Source of the DNA: Rhododendron vialii
Lineage: Eukaryota; Streptophyta; Magnoliopsida; Ericales; Ericaceae
Assembly: GCF_030253575.1 (NCBI RefSeq)
Contig: NC_080561.1
Coordinates: 37,433,564 to 37,497,563 of the forward strand
DNA: 64,000 nucleotides
Reading direction: 5' to 3'
A program made the position numbers and the translations under genes. Numbering within the stretch: position 1 is the first letter of the stretch; every line of letters starts with the position of its first letter. The notes below the pieces were generated by a model. The model was not told the origin of the DNA. It worked only from the letters and a program-made list of their open reading frames with translations, and made no database searches. Below, in pieces: positions 22,201-34,062 of the stretch.

Positions 22201-25200
22201 CTTGGAAACCCTAATCTTGGGTGCCAGGTTACAGTGTCAAATGGGAATGGTTCATTGTCAAGCTTCGAGCATGCATGTGGTTTATGCATTCTGAGATTTA
22301 GGCAAACAAAATATAGTTATCTCGGAGAGCTTGTTTGGAATATGCTGTGTAGTTTGTCAACTAAAAAACTAGCTTTTTGGTGGGATCATCTATAACAAAT
22401 ACTTTCACGTGTAGATTCCATGTTGATTAGTTCACGAGCTGGGTTTGATTTACAAGGGTTTTCAATTAGTTCCGTGAAGTATTATTTGTGTTAGTTGTTG
22501 ATATTTCTTTATATTGTTGAACTAAAATTTAGAAACTGGTTCATCTTCTTTCTGCTATATGTTTTATAATCTAGATTACAGGTCTCCAAAATCTGATGTT
22601 GCGTAATCACCATCTGCTTGCTTCTGGAAATAGCCCTTCTGGGGGGTTCTCTTTGCCGTTTATAGTAGTCCGGGTACATATTTTTTTCCCTCTTAGCTTT
22701 TAGCATATACATCTATGGTTGTGCAACTTTGCACTGCTTGTGTTTCATTCTGATTGTGGTAGCAATCCGGTTCCACTATTCTTTTTCTCATTTTTGGTAA
22801 TCCATAATTTTATTGAAAGAACACAACTATAAAGAGAAAACAAGGCATTTCATTCCTTCCTAATGCAGAAAAAACAGGAAGAAACAAAGAACCTATGAGA
22901 GAGAAGCCTACAAAACGTACTGCACTAGGAAACATAACACATAGGAGTGGCGAAGAGTGAGAAGGGGGAGGGCTTTAAAAAAATTTTTTGGGAGCCCTAA
23001 ATTCTAACATCAGACTTCAGACCAAACGTTTTGGAGGACTGTAAGTTTGAGGTCTTTTTTGGATCCCTTTGAACACGATATTGTTCCTTTCTGGCCATAT
23101 TAATACACCATATCAGCCCAAGCCACTTTCCTTACAATGCTGTGAAAGGAGTTCCTACTTAATTAGTTAATTTGCATATGACTGGATGAGTCAGGTTATC
23201 TCATCATTCCAGTATATGGTGAGTTTGAGATATGCCACAAAAGGAGTCAACCTGCTGCCATATGTGCCTGGACTAGTGGCAATGGAATAAAAGACGGTGA
23301 AAGTCTTTCTTTTGTGTACTATAGAGGGACAAAGAGGGGAGGTTTGGATACCCCAGCCCGGAATTTTGTCTTTTGTTTTCAGGCAGCCTTCAACAGCACC
23401 ATCCAAAAACTAAAGCAATGCCTTGGAATGGACATGGGATACCAAATAAGGTGATGCCATTGCAATATAGGGTAACAGCTGGTAGCATTCCAAGTAGCAG
23501 CTACTTTGAAAGCAGGTGATGGAGAGGTAGTCCGCAGGTGATGGAGAGGTAGTCCATTGGACTTGATGCTGCCAAGAGTATATTGAGGGAGAAAACTGAG
23601 AAGGAGATAGGCTGGGAAAGGCAATAACCATTTGGTGATTTACACCACAAGTAAACACTTTATTAGTAGGAGTCCCTGTAGAGGCTATTATCCTGGGGCC
23701 AAAATAGATGCTGAGAGGGCCTTGAGGGAGCCAAGTTGTATGTCATAGAAAAGTGTTTTTCCCATATCAATAGCTGAAAGACTCGGCAATTTCCTCCAAG
23801 AACAGTTTGAAGGAGTTCCTAGGGTCCAGAAGCAACCATTCTTGATTAGGTGTTTGCAACACCATTGCACCCAAAGAGATTGGTGCCTAGTGCATATAGA
23901 CCATGTATGACTTAAGAAGGATGCATAGTTCTAGTCTTGAATTATCCTCTAGCCCAACCTCTTTTCTTTGGAAAACAAATAATATGCCATGCCGTGCTAC
24001 TTTGTAACACTGTGGAAGCATTTTGTAGTTTGTTTACAACAAGTAATTAAGGTTGGATTCTATTTTCCTATGTCGGGCTTTAACTTGTTCCACTGTAGAA
24101 GTAATTCTTTTTTAGGACTATAACTTTCCTAAGTATCCAATGCTAGGACCTGGGAACCGGAGGATACACTTCGATTACCTTCCACTCTTCTTCAATTTGC
24201 TGATTTATCAAATGCTACAATTTTATCTTTTGTACCCAACAGAGTGATTAATAGTCTTAACTGACATGCCATGTCTGACTTGGTAATTCATTGATCTTCA
24301 TGTCTTTGTGTGAATATAACCAGCTGCACAGCACATTGGATGCTTACTGTGGTAGGAAATTTGGGATTTCGTTCCTTTTGTTGGACAGTTTTGGGATACA
24401 TGAGTGTTATTTTCGTACATCAAAGTTTTTAAGTTCTTGCAAAATAAAGGACTAATCTGCCCAACTATGGCTTGGTACTGACCATATCAGGTGTGGCTCT
24501 GTTGGGTGATGCGATTGGTGACAATTGTACACCTTTACAGTGGCCTTGGGAGTTTTTCTTGCACAAGGCATGATCTTAGTTGACTTAAGAGACTTAAGAC
24601 TGCATATATATTCATTGGCTGGTGACTTTTGTTTCTGGTCTTTTGCTCTGTTGACTGATGCTTATAAAGAGAACCTCTAAAAGAGCAAGTAGATTGTGCT
24701 TCCCTCTGACGTTACTTAGCACTCTTGAATCTTCAGTTTCCTTTTGCACACATTTCTTTGATCTCAAAAGAATGTTTTTATGATGTCTCTCTCTACACAG
24801 ACAAATCCTCATGCTACAGTTGAGATTGAGATATCTGAGGACATGCAGCTTGTACATTTTGACTTCAATAGGTACTGGGTAACTTCTTCCCTCATTGTTG
24901 TATTAGTGGTCATTTTTCTACCATGTTTAAAATTGAAATGCATACAATTTTATGCCAAGCGCTCCATGATCTTCTAATTTGACTAATTTTACCTCTAAAT
25001 TTGCTGATTAAAGATCACAATAGAGGCTAATGATTGGATTAATTGATATTCTTATCTTGTTGGCAGCACCCCCTTCTCGTTGCACGATGATGCTTACATT
25101 CTCAAGTTATTGCGCTGCTACCAACATCCAGAGAGTAGAAACAATTCCCAGAATTCTTCAGTTCTCTCTTCTTCAAGCTCTGACGTTGTATCTGGTGGAA

Positions 25201-25244
25201 CCAAGTCATTCTGCTGGAATTCTGAAATGGACATGTCAAAATGA
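19270..25244 (+). CDS. DPA: E2F dimerisation partner DP, DPA-like (9 coding exons, 293 aa)
   Basis: Coding exons 19270-19421, 19609-19676, 19981-20024, 20918-20977, 21075-21215, 21734-21802, 22575-22673, 24801-24871 and 25067-25244; every junction is GT-AG and the frame holds to a TGA. DP proteins pair with E2Fs to control S-phase genes in the nucleus. Order: variable N-terminus (1-60), DP winged-helix DNA-binding domain (about 65-145) with 'GGGLRQISI', 'VESKGRTTYSEVADEIV' and the DNA-contact motif RRRVYD at 115-120, coiled-coil dimerisation segment (about 156-192), then the conserved C-terminal block ending 'STPFSLHDDAYILKLL'. The tail 'KSFCWNS' and the 'SGGGLRQ'-type start of the domain favour DPA over DPB. 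Length agrees with Arabidopsis DPA (292 aa). A 5' UTR intron (17824 to about 19160 or 19256) is likely. The exact 5' structure is uncertain. Confidence 0.93.
22790..23900 (-). pseudogene. LINE ORF2 relic, antisense in a DP intron
   Basis: On the minus strand about 23880-23688 reads 'SLWVQWCCKHLIKNGCFW' then 'NCSWRKL', the conserved 'LWVxW...FW...SWxW(R)K(I)L' block that follows the reverse transcriptase in plant LINEs. Near 23100 a 'WLGLIWCI' and, in another frame, 'WPERNNIVFKGI' correspond to the later 'IWxERNxxxF' block. Frames are broken between them. A 22-bp tandem duplication ('gcaggtgatggagaggtagtcc') sits at about 23514-23560. Located between DP exons 7 and 8, in opposite orientation to the host. 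Confidence 0.72.
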
Positions 25245-28200
25245 GTCTTTTGACAACAGAAGTTACTCCACAACATATTTGTAAAAACAAAAGGAGACCT
25301 AATTTATTGAATGCATGTTGGTGTACATTGTTACAAGGTCCTTTTCTCAGTTATAGAGGTACAGGTGTGATAGGTGATAAGCAATACTTGGTTGTTATAT
25401 TATTTGTTGCCAGTATGAGATTGTAACTAACCTATACGATATTATTACTAGCTACAACTTGTATGGAGGCACGAAAGAAAATCGTGTTTTTTGATACCGG
25501 TTTTTTGGTATTTTGCAACTCGATGAACGAGTATAACAAATTGTAGCTTATCAGACATTTTCTTGTCTTCAAAATGTCAAGGTTCATTGGGTGATCTCAG
25601 TTCCTGTATTTTCCTTGTTTGGCTATTAATTTGCCACTGCATAAATTTCGTGCTGTTCCATATCCTGTTTGGAGGATTTGTACCACAGGTTTATTATCAT
25701 TATCATATTCTTCTTCACTATATTCTCAAGAAGTCTTTCGGTTCGAAGTTTTCTATCTCTAATGTCAATGTCTGCGTGTTCCAGTGCATTATGCATTGCT
25801 AGTCGCACGATCGCTTTAATCATTCATTGCATGCTCTACTAATATAGCGGGAACAATGATACAGGAAGGATAGCTGAACCGTATCCTTATTTTGAACCAG
25901 CGGATACAATTTAAATGTTTATTCGATCGGGAGGCCCATTTCCCATCCAATCAAATGTCAATGAGGTAATCGACATGCCGATAAGAAAATGAGGAAATCT
26001 AAACCTAGGTAGTAACCCGGTAAGCCACTATTTTCCCAGTTTCTTACAAATACATTATAACTAGCGTATCAGATTTCGTTAACGGAAGGAGTATACGGTC
26101 ATTTTTCCAATCAATGTGATAAATTTTGTACGCGTTACTAGTTTTCTGTTCCCATTACCAATTGCAGGGGAGCTTCTGCATAATGTGTCCATGCAAAATC
26201 TACCCAAAACATGAACAACTCCTTTTCAGCAGATATTACCAGAAAACACGTACATGTGGTATCTTAGCCTGTATTTTGCTCAAATTCAGTAACATATGAT
26301 TAAGCAAGACATTTCATTCCGCGGAAAATATCAGTCATGGGTACGTACTCCAGAAAAATATGACTTACTCGCATCACATATATATCGAGTAGCACGGTAC
26401 TTTATATATATTGATGCATTTGAACGTGTACCGGGTTACGTAAAATGTGTCAACAATCTTTCTGTACCCTAGGGGCACCCACAAGCGTTTTGTTTTCTTT
26501 TTTTGTCAGAGGATAGAAGGGTAATTCCACTTACCACTCCCGCAAGCCTAACCCCCAGCCGGAATTGTTTATATTTCAATATAGATTAACAATGATGATG
26601 TTAGCTAGTACTTAGTAGTTTGATGACTTATTTTTTATCCTTTAGCTTGCTTTTAGAAATAATTAAGCTCTAGTCTAGTTACTTTTGACCTAAAAATGTG
26701 ATTTGATTTTGATTTGTACTTTAATTGTTATAAAGCTCTTCCTTCATTGTTATAAATCTATACTCGATATGATCTTCATGTACATATCACAGTTGCACTC
26801 GTACCCAACTTTTCTTCTCTCAGTCGTTCACATGGTTCGCAATCGAGAAACAATATCTATTGGATACACTGAATTACAATTTTTTTATTTTTAGTTTCTT
26901 AATACTGTTTTTTTTTTTCTCGGCTAACGAAACTTTTATAAATTCGAATTGGGTACATCAGGAAAAAGTAGAAGAGCACTTGCTCGCGCGCTTGCTCACA
27001 GTCTTCTTTCGGATACTGTTTATCCCTCCAAATGACACCCAACCATTTAGTGGCAGTGATCACATGTACATTTATTTCTAAGTTCAAGTGTGATCAGCGC
27101 TTGATCGGGTGGCTGAGATCAAAGATAAAAAAGGCTTGACCACACCGGATCATCTCTCTCTCTCCCTCTTGACCCTAGCTTTGAATATGGGATGGGCACA
27201 CAGATTAGAGACATGCAAATGGGTCAAGTGGAGCATTAAGAGAATATCCATTACATTTTAAGAAAGAGAAAGAAATAGGCTTCCGTTCAGCTAAGGGAAA
27301 TAGTACTTATTTTTCAAATTAAAGGTGATGTATTGTGAGAGAAAAATCTGTTTCGTAAAGCAAAAAAAAATTACTTAAAAAATAAGAACCTCAGCGAAAC
27401 GATCGAGGCCTCAAATCCTCAAATATAAGAGGCGCGGAATTACAGGGCCAAATGGTTTTTTTTCCCCTTTCGGTGGGAGTTCGTAGTGTTAATTGTAGGT
27501 ATAGTAAGATTTGAAACTCAGTCAAATGGATATAACAAGTACATGGTACCTACCATTAAGCTATACTCAGTACTACTCCACTCGCTGGGAGCCAAATGGT
27601 CAAGAGGACACTTGGCGGCCTTTGCAAATATTCCAGACGACTGACTAGCTCAGGAGGAGTTTGGATGACTATATCGATCTCCAGCAGCCATGATTTATTT
27701 CAAATTAGTCCATTTGTCCATTGCTCATGAGTCATGATCTAAGAAAGTGGGGATATGGCTTTTTTTTTTTTGGTTTTCTGTTCTAGACCGTACGTGTTGG
27801 TTGGTTTCTTGCCAACTTCTCCTTCCTCGAGCAGCGGGTGACATATGATTGTCGTTGTCCTAGGTGCCAATATAGTTGGGATGTAGGTCATAGATTGTGA
27901 TACAGTTTCTTTTCCTGTTACCTTTTAATCCTTGTAACTTTGGTTTGTTGATTAATAAATTTTTTTTTGCTGATAAAAAAGAAGAAGAAGGGAAGACATG
28001 GTTACATTTGTTAGGGATCTGATGCAGATAATGTGTCGGACCTTTTTTTCTTTTTTCCCCATTTTTCCAAAATTCAATTGATGTTAAGAAGAATTTTAAT
28101 TAAGTCTTGTATGGTATCCGATCAATATTGCACCAGCAAGCCTGTCGATGAATTCAAACCCATGAATTCCTGGCTCTAACATTAACACCGTTTTTCCACC
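25245..28200. other. Gene-free stretch 3' of DP
   Basis: No conserved coding sequence seen. Two LINE-like 3' tails are suggested: a T-run with 'ctcggctaacgaaacttt' at about 26910-26945 (minus strand) and 'gattaataaattttttttt' then an A-rich run at about 27950-27992 (plus strand). The remainder is AT-rich with short open frames only. Confidence 0.4.
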
Positions 28201-28205
28201 ACCTT

Positions 28206-31200
28206 TGTAATACCTGCCCCGGATATTTCGGTATTTCAATTACTTTTAATTGAACTATGTGTTTTAGGAGTTTAAATCGTAAATAAAAGAACTTGCGAGG
28301 GTCTTGTGTGTGATTTGTGATTGAAGTATAAGTTAAGACGTGGTTCTGCTTGCATGTTATAAATTTCCTTGTGCCCTTATATAGCAAAATATCCTGGGAA
28401 TATTTATCTTTCTTCATACGTATCTTGTTTCTACGTGTAGAGAGAGAGAGAGAGAGAGAGCAGTCATATAAACGACAAAGCAGCGATATAGCATCGTTGT
28501 TAAAGAGAAAGCAGAAAACACATTTTCTATTCCTTACTGATCAATACTCGATCCCAGGGTGGGGGCGGAAAAAATTTCAACCTCAAACATATCTTTCTAT
28601 TCTTTACTCTCAACAAATGAGTACAAAAACAACTATCAAAATCCTTGCATTCTATAGTTAAAGAGAAAGCATAAAAAATATTTTTCTAGATTGATCATCC
28701 ATCAAAATAGAACAAAAGTAATTTAACAATCTATCAAAACTGAAAATCGATGTGTTTTCAAATATCAAAAATCATATAAGATTGACTGTGAACTGAATTT
28801 CATCGCAACATTCCTTTCAATGTATAAAATTGAAGAGTCTGGGAGAAAATTAATCATACTCCATTTTGTTCCCAAGTCTGATTTTGATCATTTTAATTGC
28901 CAAAAAAATATAGTTTTGCCGTTGTGGTTGAACAAAAAGAGTGAACACCCGTGTGATTAATTACTCGAAAATTTTGGGATAGTATGAGACTTTTGGGAGC
29001 TAGCCGAGGATTTTTATTTCGATCAACACAAAATCATAAATTCTAGTATACATTGAGACTTTTTTTAATGAATGGAAGGAGATAGACTCTAGTCTGTTCT
29101 TTACAAAATTAAAGGTACCTAGAAAGTTTTAAATATCTGATATTTTTATAGAAGGTTCATTAGTGTGTCTATTATATCGTGTTAAATTTTCAAAATTTTC
29201 TGAGAAGTGTGGAAAAGGATAAAAATTGTAAATCAAGCTGTGGTCGGATTCCTATTTTTGAGCAGATAGCTTACAGAGCTGTGTCTTTTATTAATTTTTT
29301 TATAGTTAAGCGATCCTCCTGATTATGGGTCCTTATGAGTCTGAAAGATTGATAAGTTGGTGATATTTTGGCGTTAGAATTACTAAAAAGTATTAAGTAT
29401 TCGATATTTAATAAATTTTCGAACACAGACTGTTCTGCTGGAAATTGTGTTTCGCTGCACAAAATTTCTGAGTTTGGAGGTGATTTTAACTAGGTTTCTT
29501 CATTGTGAAAAATCTAAGAAAAATCAGGAATGAACGTTGGTGAGTGGTAATGGTGTATACCAAATTTGGGATTTATTAGATGCATATTTTAAGTTTGGCG
29601 GATTTTACAAGTCGGTGTATCCCTGCTGAGTTTTGTATTTGCTGCACTGACATATTTTGAGAAAATTGTCATATCTTTTAGCTCGGGTATCGAATTAGCG
29701 CACGGGTTGTTGATTCTGAAACTAGACTCGTATGTCTTTCGGAATATGTGAAGGTTGTGGCTTAGTTTGTGCCAGGTTAAATCAGTATTTGATTTGAAAT
29801 TGATAAACGTGCAGAATCTGTGATTTTGGACAGATTTTTGTGTAACTTTGAATGAGCATAATTTTGTCCTTCGGACTCCGTTTTTAACAAATTTTATATC
29901 AAAATTCATGTGCCGGAGGTGTACTTTCTAATGGTGATGGTTTCATGATCTGGTTTTAACCCTATAAGAAGTTATAGGCAGAATACGACAGGCTGGTTGA
30001 AGATTTCAAACCAAATGTAGGAGTGATGTGGTGTTTGAGTGTTACGCTTGTTTATGGACACTTATAAACCTTTAAGATGGACATGCTTGTATGCGTTAAG
30101 CATCGTTAACCTATTGTTAGTGTTATAGATTATTTTCAGGAGTTGGTGGTAACGTTTAAGCGTTCAATAAACTGATATGGTTAGCTTGTGACTAGGTAAC
30201 AAGCCAATCAATTGGGGAGGTTCCGAAACTGTAAATTTGGCATAACTCGGTCGATAAAAAGGTGAGTGTGTTTGATATGGTTCTCTTCAATATAATATTG
30301 TTGTGGTGGTGAGTATATATCTTGCTAATCGTAGTTAGCTTTCGATATAGTTATCTTTTATGAAATATTGTTGTGGTGGTGAGTGTATATATTGCTAATC
30401 GTAGTTAGCTTTTGATGTGATTATCTTTTATGAGATATTGTTGTGATGGTGAGTGTATATCTTACTAATCATAGTTAGCTTTCGATATGATTATTTTTAT
30501 GGAATGTTGCTATAGTGGTGGGTGTATATCATGTTAACAGATGATTTAGATGTTGATATGCATGTATGATGATATGTATGCTTGGAGGTTGTATATTATG
30601 CTAACCGAGGTTTAGTTATTGATATGCATGTTGTGGTGTGTTGATTGTACCCGCTTAAGGATTGCGGAGTGAGTCATACCATGTCGTGGGCCGTGCCGTC
30701 TAATTAACGGTGAATGAGAATATGGTGTGTGAGACACAATACCTTGGGTACATGGGATGTGGCAGACGTGTCACTGCATGTGATGTGATAACATTCATAT
30801 TGTTGTGCATTGATTATTATTGCTCAGTTGGGTGGATATGTTGGTTATAACTGTTGTATACATTCGAGTATTTCAGTTATGTTGGTGATGTGCATTCTGG
30901 TTGATATTCCTTCGAGTATTGTGGTATTATGTTGAGCATTTTTATATTTCACACACTCTGGCTTTCCTTTTTGGTTTGTCAAGTAGCAGGTTGCTTAAAG
31001 TGGGTTCACTACCGGTCGTTGTGTTGAGGCGTTTTGCTAGCGTCAGGTGGGATTTTGGTTACCTTGTTGTGGAGTGCCTTAGTTGGTGCAGAACTTAATT
31101 TGTATGGAATTGTAGCTAAGAATAGTTAAAAATTTTAAATTGTATAGGTTGTAGTTAACTTTGGTCGATGGCTGGTGTTCTATTTGAGATTAGCTTTGGC

Positions 31201-31515
31201 GTTGTGGATGGTCGAGTTTGTTGTAGGTGGTTGATGAAGAAGTTGGTTTATTCAAATTGTAAGTAAGTCATCGGTGGATGTGTTAAAGTATAGAATTTTT
31301 TAAGTACTATAATACAGATATTATTTTTTGGTTGTGCGATATCATGGTTGGTTGGTCAATACGTTGATTCATTTTATGTTAAGGTGCTAAAGTCTTTCGC
31401 TGGGTGTTTATTTCTGACAGGTTGTGAGGTGTGGTTTGGTCTTCTGTGTGAAATGGCACGTGGTCGCGCTGATTCAGGCCCACTTTGGGTGCCGTTTGCA
31501 GGGCGGGGCGTGACA
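28206..31515. mobile_element. Probable solo LTR (3.3 kb, Ty3/gypsy-like)
   Basis: It starts TGTAATACC and ends GGCGTGACA (5'-TG...CA-3'), flanked by acctt (28201-28205) and acctc (31516-31520), a 4-of-5 match to a 5-bp duplication. There is no gag-pol and no second LTR in the window, so it reads as one long terminal repeat left after recombination. The length and the 'gggcgtgaca' end resemble LTRs of the Del/Tekay group of chromoviruses (recollection, not a search). The interior is low in coding capacity and contains ~70-bp tandem repeats. Confidence 0.6.
30262..30535. repeat. ~70-bp tandem repeat, about 4 copies, inside the solo LTR
   Basis: The unit is built around 'ggtgagtgtatat', 'tgctaatcgtagttagct' and 'gttatcttttatgaaatatt'. 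Successive copies of the 'gtgagt' start fall at about 30309, 30380, 30450 and 30520. Confidence 0.85.
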
Positions 31516-31814
31516 ACCTCTCTTAAAATCGACTGGGCTTATGGAGAGTTTCTCTATTCATTCTTTTATGGCATTCGACATTGATGCAAATTTATTTTTA
31601 AAGCAATCGTGTAGAGTGTGACATTGTGTAACCTAATCTATGGAGGCACCATAGGCCAACATGCGTATTCAATTCAGGCTCAAACCAGTACATTACTGGC
31701 CTATAAATACAAGTTTCCAAAGCCAAAATCAGGCTCCCATATGCGCCAAAAATTCAATATTCAATATCGTCCATTTGTGAATTCAACATCTTTAAACATT
31801 TCCTTCCCATTGTA

Positions 31815-32052
31815 TTCCATCCGTTTCAAAATGAGTGATTTTTTTGAGATTTCGTGTAATTTTAAAATATTTATATTTTTCAATTTATGAAGTTTTATGT
31901 AATTTTGAAAACTTTGTCTAATACAATTAATTAAAATCTAGTATCAAACAAGATTTATATTGCATATTTTTTAACATTTCTATTGAAAGATATAAGCAAT
32001 TGAAAATGACACGTTTTCCCAAAAAAGTCACTCATATTTGGAACGGAGGGAG
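31815..32052. mobile_element. Stowaway-like MITE (TA target duplication)
   Basis: Ends 'TTCCATCCGTTTCAAAATGA' and reverse complement 'TTGGAACGGAGGGAG', with further complementarity 'gagtga'/'tcactc'. TA dinucleotides at 31813-31814 and 32053-32054. The 'CTCCCTCCGTTCC' terminus is the classic Stowaway/Tc1-mariner signature in plants. Confidence 0.85.
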
Positions 32053-32984
32053 TAATCTACTTTGAGTTCAATTTCAACTCAAATCGTAGTCTTAATTTCT
32101 AGCGCGCACCTTTACATCTCCATCCGATTTCCACTCCCAACAATTTGATATTCTCTCAGTAATGAAGTTTGTGATGTTGGTTTGAGTAGTTCAATTTTCA
32201 TAGTGATTCTTCAAGTTATTTTGTACTAGTTGATAAATTTGAAGTCATCTTCAATTTTGAAGCAAAGCAAAAACCGCTTGTTGCTTAATCCTTAAAGACT
32301 GAGGAACGGAGTCAGAATTTCAACATAGTGGTGACGAATGGCCTTAAAGGACTGTAAAGCTAGTTATAATTTTAAAAATACTAGAAAATCTAACGGTCAC
32401 GGGATCATAGAGTTTAGTAGTAAAACTAAAATATGTACTATATATAGTCGTAGCGATTTTTTTAGATCATTGCAGTGGCATCCGCTCCATCCTAATATAA
32501 GACACATCTGTCCTTCGTTAGAAGTCAAGCAACGGCATACGTCCACAAAACTACATCAAAATTTGGATCACAATCCAATTCTAACACGCCCGCATACAAT
32601 AGCTCACGCCTAAAGTTTTCAGCGCACTCGATCTATCTTCTCACAACTAAAAGGAGAAGAACATATATATACAGTTCTTTAAAGTAAACTGAAAAACTCA
32701 AACCTTCCACACTAATGTGATTCTCTACTTTCAGTTTACTAAGAAAAAAAATAGTTCACTAAGAAAACCTTTGAGGGACTATTAAAGGTTTTGTTCTATA
32801 TTTTCACAATAACTTTAATTTACACGGACTGCATGGATGATAGCTTGCAACAAATATCTTATCAGTATTAATTTATACAACATGGATATGGATATGGATT
32901 AGTATTTGAGAATGTATATATGTAGCCATAATATCTAATGTTAATGTGTATATCTATATATGTATTATGTACATATAATATTTT

Positions 32985-33165
32985 CCGAGAAAAACTTTAT
33001 TTCTGCTGTTTCCGTGAATAGTTATTTACGGAAAAATTTCATTTAAATTCAAACTGTCTAAAGCCGAAACAAACGACCGAGATCGCTTGCCCAGTTCCGT
33101 GGATAAAGAAATCACGGAAGAGCCTCCGTGAATAAGTCAAATCTCGTATTTTCCATGCAAAGTAA
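32985..33165. mobile_element. Small foldback, 'ttccgtgaatag...ctccgtgaataa' family
   Basis: 'tttccgtgaatagttattta' at one end and 'gagcctccgtgaataagtca' at the other, with the interior 'aaactgtctaaagccgaaac'. The same phrases appear in the element at 58795-59035, so this is a two-copy family in the window. Confidence 0.6.
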
Positions 33166-33404
33166 AGTTAAAAATTAGTGGGGAAGTGGAAGCAGACAGG
33201 ACTGGAAGAAAAAGCTTCATTCGGTCGGGATATATAAAAATTACTTCTTGGACCGTTTTCTTTTTTTCAGTACCCGCCAAAGCACAAGACTCTCTCTCCC
33301 CTTTTTATTCTCATTCTCGTAATTTACATTAAACTAATACTGCTACTAGCTAATAAACTTGTTACTGCCTTTGGTTACCCAAATATATCACGGGGGACAC
33401 AACA

Positions 33405-33518
33405 GTTGGGCGGGTGGTCAAGGTTCGGGATTTAAAAGTTTGATCATTCTTATAAGTTTGAGATTCATAATGTCTTAGGTGTCTTGGCTTAATTAGATTG
33501 GGATTTCCAAAAAAGGTA
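33405..33518 (+). mobile_element. Eroded SINE copy
   Basis: 'gggcgggtggtcaagg' and a decayed B box 'gtttgagattc' align with the SINE at 12141, followed by 'gtcttaggtg' and a short A-run. Boxes are mutated and no target duplication found. Confidence 0.55.
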
Positions 33519-33859
33519 TAATTGATCCTTCAAAATTATTCAAAATGTGCGTAATTTGATTAAAAAAGAACCCGATGTACCAAATTATATTGTGAGGGAG
33601 CACACACACTCACTCTGACTCTCTCTCTCTCTGTCAATCACATACACAATAACTATACTTACTATTCATGCAAGAGGGAGAACAACTAGAATCTTTTATA
33701 ATTTTTTTTTAAAACTAAATTTAAGCAAATATTCCCAGTGGAAGCTGCAGTGAGAAGCTTCAGAGCTAAGAAACAACTCTCGAAACCCTAAAAAGCAATA
33801 AAAAACAAAAAAACACACACAATAGTGAGTCCATCATGAACCTACTACTATTATACACA

Positions 33860-33868
33860 TATATATAG
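33860..33868 (+). promoter_or_regulatory. Possible TATA box of the Dof gene
   Basis: TATATATAG about 200 bp before the start codon, followed by a leader with (CT)n at 33924-33941 and (GA)n at 34033-34050. Pyrimidine- and GA-rich leaders are common in plant promoters and 5' UTRs. Confidence 0.4.
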
Positions 33869-34062
33869 AGCATAAAGTTCCTTCTTTTATTTTCGCTCCT
33901 TATTCTCATTCTCTACTTTATCTCCTCTCTCTCTCTCTCTCTTGGCCAACTCTCTTGGCCAACCCTCTTGTTGATGTGATTCTCCACTATATTGCCAAGA
34001 ACCCCATCAACCTTTACAAAAGAGAGAATTAAAGAGAGAGAGAGAGAGAGATCTCAAGAACA

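Larger units (their letters stand above)
32055..33855. other. Upstream region of Dof; no gene seen
   Basis: AT-rich. It holds a foldback fragment at 32985-33165 and an eroded SINE at 33405-33518 (separate entries), a small (CT)n run near 33620, and otherwise nothing recognised. Confidence 0.4.
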
